DNA from: Epichloe hybrida
Taxonomy: Eukaryota > Ascomycota > Sordariomycetes > Hypocreales > Clavicipitaceae
Direction: 5' to 3'
Assembly: GCA_019022495.1 (NCBI GenBank)
Contig: JAFEKR010000096.1
Coordinates: 1-62,642, forward strand
Length of the DNA stretch: 62,642 bases
Both the position numbers and the translations under genes were made by a program. The notes under the pieces were generated by a model. The model did no database searches, was not told where the DNA came from, and was given only the letters and a program-made list of their open reading frames with translations. Below are positions 54,987-62,642 of the stretch, piece by piece; the first letter of the stretch is position 1; each line of letters opens with the position of its first letter.

Positions 54987-56521
54987 ATGGATAAACTTCC
55001 GCGGTTGCGACGTAACCCAACACGACCGCCGGCCATCCAAACGTCTGTCGAGCGCGCAAGCAATGAAACAAACAACGAGAACACTCTTGTTGCCGGCACC
55101 GCCTCGGAGGTCACGGCTCCAAATACATTGCGGAAACCTCCCATGAAGAAATCTCCTTTGCGCAACCTCAAGCTCCGTGTGACTGCCAAGCGCGCGAGAA
55201 CGCAATCACCTGCTGCTCGGCCGCTGAGCTCACCAATGGTTGCCGTCTTCAATCAAGACGGTGTAGCGCCGCGCTTTGCGGCCGAGGATGCATCGTTTGC
55301 ACATGGTCATGGTCATGGTCATTCCCGGCCCGTCATGCCAGCGTTTCTAAATGCGTCTGCCCATGGTATGCATCTTTGCGCCGAGACGATCTGATCTGAG
55401 ACACACAAAGGGGCTTCTTCTTTTACTAACTCGTCGCTTGCTTTTTGTCGCCTCCCGCGCCAGATATCGAAGCCAAGTTTCAGGAACTCACGTGGGCCGA
55501 GCGCAATCGACTTGCGCAAGGGGCTCGGCCAGATGTTCCCATCAACAGATGGGGCTCTTTCAAGCAAACGGACGGTCCGTCACGAGGCATCATGGATCGG
55601 TACATGAATATCAAGCCGTGGAATCACAACCGGGTGAAACTGAAAGTTGCGGACGACGAGTTTGACTATGTCAATGCATCGGCAATCACGCTCGACCCCT
55701 TGCACGACAGTTCTCTCCCGCCCCTGCGATACATCGCCATGCAAGGGCCGACCCTGCCGTCCTTCACGTACGTCTGGCGCATGATTGCCGAACAAACAGT
55801 TTCGCCCGCGGTCATAGTGCAGCTCACCAACATGGTGGAAGGCGGGGCCATCAAGTGCCATCAATACTTTCCCGACGACACAGACAATCCGACGTGGGTG
55901 TTCAACGGAGACAACATCTGGAACGACGACTGGAAAGCAAGCCTCACGTACGGCTCGCGGGAAGACGTGGCGGACGGGGCCATCGAGAAGCGCAAGCTGC
56001 TGTTGCACGTTGACGGAGAGGCCGAGCCACGCGTGGTCTGGCACTTGCTGTACACGCGCTGGCCCGACTTTGGCGTCCCTACGCTCGACGACATGGAGAG
56101 CTTCCTGGAGCTCATGCAGATGTCGCACGACCACAACGAGCCCTCCAACCCGCGCGTCATACACTGCAGCGCGGGCGTGGGCCGCACAGGAACCTTGATC
56201 AGCCTCGAGCATCTGATGCGGGAACTCGACAGCGGCGCACTCGTAGCCGCCGACGACGACGACGACGACGACGACCAAACACAGCCCGATCTCATCTACG
56301 ACACGGTCGATCATCTCCGCCAGCAACGCCGCTGCATGGTGCAGTCCGAGGCTCAATATCGATTTCTCTACGACGTCATGCGCAAGCTATGGCAAGATCA
56401 GTACGGCGTCTCGCTAGAAGGTCACGATGTTGATGGCACCGGCACCGCCGAACCTGCTCCCAAGAGATTAGAAATTGCGGAGGCCTTGTCCGAGAGCGAT
56501 GATGATGATGATGATGATTAG
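54987..56521 (+). CDS. protein tyrosine phosphatase
   Basis: Two exons (54987-55365, 55464-56521), 98-nt intron, give about 478 residues. The first exon encodes a basic disordered N-terminus with HGHGHGH. The second holds a full classical PTP domain: FDYVNASAITL, YIAMQGPTLPS, WPDFGVP (general-acid Asp about 328), the active-site loop HCSAGVGRTG (nucleophile Cys about 361, Arg about 367), and the Q-loop-like QRRCMVQSEAQY. Eight aspartates in a row (56256-56275) are inserted between the active-site loop and the Q-loop, and the protein ends in another Asp run. The family includes yeast Ptp1-3, which act on MAP kinases and other targets; the substrate here is unknown. All catalytic residues are intact. 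Confidence 0.93.
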
Positions 56522-57092
56522 ACTTCTGCGCCCCGTGTACATGGGAGGGGGGGAAGGGGGCATGTACAATGACAAGATGCAGACATGAAGGATGTTTGGA
56601 AGTACATGACAATCGGCGGGGGGTTTTTTTTTTTCTTAAACGGCTTCTTCGGTATGCGTCGCGCGGGCATTCGCACGTATCAGGTGTCGGGTGGTTTTTC
56701 AGATGTTCATATAGAGGGGTGATTTGGCAACAATATTCGCTTATTCTAGTTCCCCACTGCGCAGTGTCTTGTTAGGGGTCCGTATATAAGAGGCGCACGG
56801 TTGTATATTTTTTCCCATTGGGAAACATGTGTCAAGGCACTGTGAAGACAGTTGGATGAATATGTGCTTCACTGCGCCGTTTCTAATTGTTCTGTTTTCT
56901 CTGAGCCACGAATCAAGTATATACACCTGTACATTAATCCACGGTGTGTATGACATTACCCCAGAGACGTTCCTTCAATGCCTCTTTTTTTTTCTTTTTT
57001 TTTTCCCCCGTCATGTTTCAACAAAATCGATTAAAATAAACAATACTAGATGTATTTACCCCCTATTACTCAATCTATGCGAGACCTCAGAT
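56522..57092. other. convergent 3' spacer, PTP / CBM19 gene
   Basis: This 571-bp spacer lies between convergent stops. G- and T-runs (56619-56635 and 56982-57005) are present. No gene is seen. Confidence 0.5.
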
Positions 57093-59146
57093 TCAAGCGG
57101 GCACAACCAAGGTGGGTGTCGCCGTCACCGTCACCGTCACAGTCTCCTTCTCAACTTGTGTGACCGTCGCGGGAAAGCACACCGGGACAGTGGGCGTGCC
57201 GTTGCTGGTAACTGATGTGCGGGGGCTGTTGCCTGCGTCGGGGGCAGGGGCAGGGTCAGGGTCAGGGTCGGCACCGCCGAGGACCGCGGCGTTCGGGGCG
57301 GCTGGTTTGGCGGCGACGGGGATGGGGATGGGCGTTGTGGTGGGTGGTGCGGGAGAGGACGTGGCTGTGAGCTCGACGGGGATGAGCTCGAGGAGGCCTG
57401 GGGTGGCGGTGGTGGTGGTGGGTGTCGTAGTCTGTGTTGGCTCGTTGAAAGTTTGGGTGATGACGATGCGGCTGGGTTGGTTTGTGGTAGATGGCGGAGG
57501 CGGAGGCGGAGGCGGAGGAGGAGGAGGAGGAGATGATGATGATGATGATGATGAACTAATACTGGTTGTTCCGGGAGGCAGCCCAGTGGTCGTGGGAATG
57601 AGCGTAGCAGGATCTGGTTCAACTGTCGGTTGCCCAGGCGCAGTTGACGATACATCCGTGAAGGTGACAAATTGCGTGTGCGTCAAAACAGGCTTCTTTG
57701 CTTTCGTCCTGAAAGTAGTAGGCGCCTCATCGCTGGGAACGCTGGTCGTGGAAGTCCCGCCTTCACTGGCTGGTCCAAGGATCTTGATGGCTTCTTCGGG
57801 GTCACTGCAAGCAATCTTGGCGCCTTGAGTGTTTGTCATGGGCAGGGCATAGCATTTTTCGTTTGCCGCGCAGGCTGTGAGGACGAATGCCCCGTCGGTG
57901 CATTGCGCCATCTTGCCTTGTATACAAGCCATTTGCGTGCCTGAGCATGCTGATTGAGACGTGAGACTGGAATAGAGCTTGTTCAAGTCCTTGGCTTGGG
58001 CGACGTTGCCGGCGTAAATGGCTGATGCCACCGTCGTGGTGGCAGTAGGGAAGCCAGTGTTGGCAGTGGGAACATGGGCGTCTGGGGTTCCGGTCGGTAT
58101 GAATGTCGGGGGCGACGCCGTTGGTGCTACGGGAATCGTGGCCATCACCTGGGTGAATGGAACAGACGAGGTGGTCTGAGTGATTTCAGAGGCAGCAGTT
58201 GTTGTGGGCACCACGTTTGGAAGTTGATCAGATTGAGTCGATGTACCAGAGGAGGAGATGGTCGTGCCAGGGAGCATCGCCGTTGGAGTCGTTGTCACGA
58301 TCGTTGTCAAGGCCGATGTCAACTGCGTAGTTGAAGAGCTACTGCTCGAAGCGGAGTAAGTTGTTGAACCAGGAAGAGTTACACTAGGTAGCCCAGATGG
58401 GGGCTGTTCGTTCTCATTTATAGTCGGCTGCGGATCGCGAGTGGTATTTCCGAAGAATGGGAATATACTTGTCAGAGTGGGCTTCGTTGTACCACCAGTC
58501 ACGACTTCTGGCGGCTTGGTACTCGATGAGTTAGTGAGCAAAGTCTGCCAGAGGTTGCTAAAACAATCGAGGTGGGAGTTGTCAACATGCTGCTTCCCGG
58601 TCGAGTAGTTGACGACAGAGGATCAGTTCCGGTTGCTATAGAGTTGCTGCTCGGGGTGGTTGGGACGGCTGCCCGTGGTGTTGTTTGGGTGGGCAGCATG
58701 ACAGTTGTAACGGTCAAAGGGTCAGAATAGCCACCCGTTGATTCTGCCTTCATGCTTGTCGTCGTCGTCGTCGACGTCGGCAAGAGTCTTGGGATGGACA
58801 CGTTTGTCCCCGCCAGAGTTATAAAGATTGGCCGCGGGATGCTACTTGAACTAGTTCAACAAACAAGATCAACATGTCGGTCAACCTCCAAAAGTGCAGT
58901 TGCTGCGTCCGGTCCAGACTTACTTAGTTATAGATGGCGCGTTCTCGAGAACGTTTGCAGCAGCGCGGCGTACTCTGTTCCCAATTTAGCCTCAGTTTGC
59001 ATTTCTCGTGGAAAGATCAACAACAGCCTCTTATCCGGACCAACAACTTACATATCACGAGCAGCCCACTTGAGAGGGCCAGCCTCTACCGTTTGGGAAA
59101 AAAGAAAGAAATATGCCACCGTGGCAGCCTGAATCTGATGCCGCAT
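57093..59146 (-). CDS. secreted Ser/Thr/Pro-rich protein with CBM19 chitin-binding domain
   Basis: I propose four exons (59052-59146, 58924-58974, 58617-58850, 57093-58557) giving about 614 residues. The first exon encodes a signal peptide, MRHQIQAATVAYFFLFSQTV, with likely cleavage near EAGPL. A long Ser/Thr/Pro-rich region follows. At about residues 320-379 a cysteine-rich module (six Cys) reads SQSACSGTQMACIQG, MAQCTDGAFVLTACA, ANEKCYALPM, KIACSD: this is a CBM19-type chitin-binding domain. Poly-Ser and poly-Pro runs follow, then a Thr/Val-rich end with no hydrophobic GPI-type tail. A cell-wall or extracellular protein that binds chitin is likely. The third intron has a weak donor (GTCGTC) but is needed to join frames in phase. 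Exon 1 is well supported by the signal peptide. Confidence 0.7.
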
Positions 59147-59599
59147 TCTCGATAGCCTTTTCCTCACAGAGAAAAAACGCCGTGTGTGTATGTATGTATG
59201 TATATGGAATGAATAGGCCAAAGATGACGAGCCGAAAAAAGAGAAGGTAAGGAAGAGGCGAGAGTTAGTCGTCTCGATAGAGTGGAGATCGGCGGAAGAA
59301 CAAAGCGATGTTGCGCGTAAAGAGGAATGAATGGAAGCGAGCAACAGACGCGTCGTCAGATGTGATTAAACAGTGCTGGAAGTGAACAGAACAAGCAGTT
59401 TTCCTCAACAATCAGTCGTCAAGAAACGTCAGTGCCGGGCCTATGCGTAGGCTGAACACACGAACAGAAGAGCAAACGCCCCAACACAACGACTGACAAA
59501 CTGAAGAAGAAGAAGAGGGCGGGGAAGAGAAAGAGAAATCTGCAAAAGCGTTACACCCGGAGAGAAATTGAAAAAGGCAGGTGACAGAGGCGGAAGCGC

Positions 59600-59632
59600 A
59601 AACGGAAACGGAAACGGAAATGAAAACGGAAA
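59600..59632. repeat. AACGGA/AATGAA purine repeat
   Basis: Alternating hexamers AACGGA (three copies), AATGAA and AACGGA produce a purine-rich run about 450 bp upstream of the CBM19-gene ATG (a pyrimidine tract on the gene's strand). Confidence 0.7.
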
Positions 59633-60421
59633 TGAAAAGTGAAGGAGATGTTTGCCCCCGAGTGAGAGACTGACTGACTGTATACCACCAGAATTATTGG
59701 CCAGGGCAAGACATGGGACATAGGAAATCAATACACAATAGACGTTCAGGACGAAAAGAGAGAAGAAGCTGGAGAGATGAGAGAGGGGGACGATAAAGCG
59801 ATCGACGCTCTCGCCTGCAATTTGTATCTCGTCTGCTGCACGCACGACTCCCATCATCAAGATTCACATTCGGACCACCTATCTTCGGAATATGCTAGGC
59901 CAACGAAACGGGCCAAATGAGCTGGACCTCGAGCGCGGCCCTTTTTGGCAGACACCGTGATACTTCCCCTGCCCCTGCTCGTGCAGCCACGTCCAATCCA
60001 GACACCAGACATGGACGACGACGCCTGGAGACGAATGAACAGACCGGCGCAAAATGTAATCCGCACATGGCAAGCAACGGGCCGTCAGCCGTCAAGCCGT
60101 CCGAGCAGTCCTGACAAAGCGGGCAGCTCTTTCACGGAGCACCAAGGCAAGACAAAGACAGCCTTGGGTCACCTTTGTGCCAAACAGGGTTGAGCGCCCA
60201 CGGAGGACGAAAAAGATATGCAGGTGCTGCATCCGCGCGGCTGGTGGATGGACGAGTGGACGAGAACCTCGACCAAGTTTTGTTGGGCAGGCATCCAGCC
60301 GCCCGTCCGTCATGAGGCGCGCTCGCAACCAATCGCCGGTCCTCCACAGCTTACACCTGCCACAGAACAGGCAGGAGCGAGCGGGTCGATGCCGTCCCCA
60401 CCCCCAACGCCCACTTCATGG

Positions 60422-60454
60422 GGCTGTGAGCAGGCTGTGAGCAGGCTGTGAGCA
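60422..60454. repeat. three tandem copies of GGCTGTGAGCA
   Basis: Three perfect 11-mers occur head to tail, with a partial, diverged fourth. The array is in the intergenic spacer about 220 bp beyond the stop of the last gene. Confidence 0.9.
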
Positions 60455-60677
60455 GACTGTGGTTTCTTCTTACTTTGCTCCTTTTGGTATGAAAGTAGTC
60501 AACACTATTTATAATGTAGACGATTAGTCCAACCTATTCTACAAGTCGAAGTCGTGGGGTATCATTGGCCGCTTACTTTGTCGGCCTGGTCCCACTCATC
60601 TTACATAATGTGCATAGCCGCCGATCTTCGCGGCAACCCAAACGCACCAAAGCCCACCAAAAGCCCATGCGACATGG

Positions 60678-62642
60678 TCACGCTTGGCAAACAGTCAGTC
60701 TTGATTTCGGTTGACCCGTCACAGCCTTGTCATCGGATCTCACCGCGAAATCCGTCATTGACTTCCGCCAATGGGCCCGGAAGGTACTCCCTGCACTTGT
60801 AGTCCCGTCATGATTCAATGAGCCTCCTCTTGACCAGGAAACTAAACCTTGTGTTTGCATGCTTACAGTGGCGGATGCTGCCGTTGGTTGATTCCAGTCC
60901 CGCGCAAATTCCACAGCTCGCCGCAGCCTGCCGATTGACTCGTCACTGTGCAGATCCGCGTAGGTCTTGACTGCCTCGTCGTCTGGCCAAGTCCAGTTCA
61001 ATCGGGTATCAGCCATCTTTTGCAAGAGCGATGCCACGATGTCGTTATCCAGCATTGGCTCAGCCAACAAGCGAAATATACAGAGCATCTCGAAAAAGTC
61101 TGCGTATGGAGGTGGCTCATCAAGCTCACTTAATGCCGATACGACATCACATTGACCCCATTCCTTAATCAACCACTCGAGCAACCGCGCCATCTCGTCA
61201 AACTGGCCCAGATAACCAAGCGTCAGCATGTATTCCTGCGCATGGTTACTTCGGACCGCGTCTCTTCGAGAACTCAATCGCTCTAGGGGCGTGACTTGGT
61301 ACGGACCAAGATGCCTCTGGGCAACCCGCTCTCGTTCAGCTAACGTCCAGAACATGGATTGCATCTTACTGCTAGCTTTTTGCAACAGGGCCGTCGTTGC
61401 TGCTATTCTCGGTATATCATCCTGGCTGGACTCGTTTGCTGTCGAATCATTCCGACCGCGGAATTTGTTATCCTGCACGGCGTGACATGTTCGGCAATAC
61501 AGTGCTTGTAAGAATCCACGCTGTTCCTCGTTTTCGCTGTCAAAGTCGGAAGCAAACAGCTTGTTGACCAATCGTCGAGTGGCTTTTCGTACACACTTGT
61601 TAAATTGGGTAAAAGACGACAACTGCAGACCACTGCAAGCTTCAATGGTATCAGCGACCTGTGTCATCAGGTCCAACTGCTCTGTGAACGATATCCTTAG
61701 CGCCCTGTTATGCTGTGAGAGATTTTTCAGAATAAGGCCCCAGATAAAAGTTGTCCAGCGAGATTTGACATTACTCAGTTTTACTTCGGCAAGGCGGATG
61801 GCGCGCGTGAGTTGGTTGGTCCCTCTTCGCCCTTCCACTCGTAAACAAACTTGAATGTAGGCGGCGAACAATTTCAAGGGTACGGCCATCAATGAGCTTG
61901 GGTCTGGTTCGTCCGAGATCAGGCTGATGTTGGCTTTGTTCTTCTTGTGACCATCGCGCAAATACTGATGGGCTGTCTCCAACGATTCAGCGTTGGCAAC
62001 GAGGATACGAAGGCAAGAACCCTCGGGAGCAATGCCAGCAAGTTTCATAGTTTGGTAGAGCTCGGAAACGCTGGGTGGGCGTAGACGGGCTCTTTCAAAC
62101 TCTGCCAAATTAGCTTCGTGCTGCGTCGAGAAGTTCAAAGCCTTGTCGCCCGGCAAGGTTCTGCTGTCCATCTCGACTTCCCTGAGCACCAATTTCTCAA
62201 ACATTGCCGCGTACTGGTGTATGCCAGGTTTCATTCCCGCTTCTGGCGGATTTTTAAACCTTTGCCATGCTTCGTGGGCATTCCTCGTAGCGCGAATGGA
62301 TGCTTCCCATACTCCGATAATCCGCCCTTTGCCAATAACGCTTCTCTGTTGAATCGTTGGAGTTCCATCCAAAGCCACGCCTTGCAAGATGTCCACCGCG
62401 TCATCCATCTCATCTTTGGAGAATCCAGCTTCTTGCATAAGCATTCCTGCGCTGACTGTGCGGCTCCAATTGTCTTCTGGGTCACTTAACTCGTCCATCC
62501 CATGCCCTGGCTGTAGATACGGTGGCCAGCTCGGGGCGTGACGAGCTGAGCTGTGTGCTTCTGTGTAATTCTTGGGCTGACCAGATAAAACATGACGAAT
62601 GGCCCGAAATCCATCTCGACTGATGAGCAAGGGCTTGACTAA
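60678..62642 (-). CDS. unrecognised helical protein, 5' end outside the window
   Basis: The frame is open from the right edge of the window to a stop at 60678, giving at least 654 residues, so the start is missing. The first in-window residue that could serve as a start is a TTG at 62630, which is not a believable start. The protein is mainly helical, with segments such as SVSELYQTMKLAGIAPEG, PLKLFAAYIQVCLRV and EYMLTLGYLGQFDEMARLL. These have the look of PPR/TPR-type helical repeats in mitochondrial RNA-handling proteins, but I do not recognise the family. The C-terminus is uncertain: an intron at 60790-60866 (GTAAGC donor, GTGCAG acceptor) would replace the last 63 residues with about 11, ending at 60754. 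Confidence 0.65.
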   Translation of the reverse strand, partial: LVKPLLISRDGFRAIRHVLSGQPKNYTEAHSSARHAPSWPPYLQPGHGMDELSDPEDNWSRTVSAGMLMQEAGFSKDEMDDAVDILQGVALDGTPTIQQRSVIGKGRIIGVWEASIRATRNAHEAWQRFKNPPEAGMKPGIHQYAAMFEKLVLREVEMDSRTLPGDKALNFSTQHEANLAEFERARLRPPSVSELYQTMKLAGIAPEGSCLRILVANAESLETAHQYLRDGHKKNKANISLISDEPDPSSLMAVPLKLFAAYIQVCLRVEGRRGTNQLTRAIRLAEVKLSNVKSRWTTFIWGLILKNLSQHNRALRISFTEQLDLMTQVADTIEACSGLQLSSFTQFNKCVRKATRRLVNKLFASDFDSENEEQRGFLQALYCRTCHAVQDNKFRGRNDSTANESSQDDIPRIAATTALLQKASSKMQSMFWTLAERERVAQRHLGPYQVTPLERLSSRRDAVRSNHAQEYMLTLGYLGQFDEMARLLEWLIKEWGQCDVVSALSELDEPPPYADFFEMLCIFRLLAEPMLDNDIVASLLQKMADTRLNWTWPDDEAVKTYADLHSDESIGRLRRAVEFARDWNQPTAASATVSMQTQGLVSWSRGGSLNHDGTTSAGSTFRAHWRKSMTDFAVRSDDKAVTGQPKSRLTVCQA

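Larger units (their letters stand above)
59147..60677. promoter_or_regulatory. CBM19-gene promoter and downstream spacer with purine repeats
   Basis: This 1.5-kb spacer lies between the CBM19 gene start and the stop of the next gene, both on the minus strand. It holds TATG repeats at about 59187-59204, AACGGA-type purine repeats (59600-59632) and an 11-mer repeat near 60422. There is no frame with a recognisable domain. The left 0.7 kb is probably the CBM19-gene promoter and leader. Confidence 0.5.

Noticed and set aside
55580..56356. 258-codon frame antisense to the tyrosine phosphatase
   Set aside because: It contains a poly-Val run that is only the reverse of the GAC repeat, and it has no domain. 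The plus strand encodes an intact PTP.
57112..57828. 238-codon plus-strand frame opposite the CBM19 gene
   Set aside because: It is Gly/Val/Asp-rich low-complexity sequence mirroring the Pro/Ser/Thr-rich real protein.

Overview
This window comes from a filamentous ascomycete. Genes are intron-poor, introns are short (about 50-135 nt), GT-AG bounded, and often carry a CTAAC-like branch site. The gene set (TOR, BCK1 with SAM and RA-like regions, FIG1, SIP5, a SAT4/PTH11-type rhodopsin-domain protein, a CBM19 protein, a GCIP homologue) is typical of Sordariomycetes. Hypocreales is my best guess from protein style, not a tested placement. I find 21 protein-coding genes on both strands and no rRNA, CRISPR, convincing tRNA or transposon open reading frame. 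Exon boundaries were worked out by hand from splice consensus, reading phase and family conservation.

Left third (1-26.7 kb): a SAT4-type membrane protein (+), RTF2 (-), the complete TOR kinase (+, 5 exons), a sugar-transporter-like MFS protein with a histidine-rich tail (-, 6 exons), glucosidase II beta subunit ending in KDEL (-), an SRPK-like kinase with an atypical DFN motif (-), a GCIP/cyclin-D-binding-type protein (+), SIP5 (-), and a UFD1-domain plus zinc-finger protein (-). A 1.6-kb spacer upstream of SIP5 carries nine heptamer repeats.

Middle (26.7-44.7 kb): a 2.9-kb gene-free spacer with a dense cluster of an ACGGAGTA/TACTCCGT motif, an F-box protein with a cysteine-rich C-terminus (+), ARP6 of the SWR1 complex (-), an ARA2-like D-arabinose dehydrogenase (-), the cell-wall-integrity MAPKKK BCK1 (+), and the mating/calcium protein FIG1 (-).

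Right third (44.7-62.6 kb): the Dsl1-complex tether TIP20/RINT-1 (+), a mitochondrial carrier of YMC type (-), the Golgi tether COG3 (-), the mitochondrial RCC1-repeat protein FMP25 (+), a protein tyrosine phosphatase (+), a secreted Ser/Thr-rich CBM19 protein (-), and an unrecognised protein running off the right edge (-).

The genes do not form one obvious pathway. Themes are nutrient signalling (TOR, SIP5, sugar transporter), the ER/Golgi (GTB1, TIP20, COG3), the cell wall (BCK1, FIG1, CBM19), and mitochondria (carrier, FMP25). I see no clear new multigene system. The strongest unexplained signal is the clustered ACGGAGTA motif at 27.05-28.77 kb, with a perfect 14-bp palindromic version at 52.2 kb.
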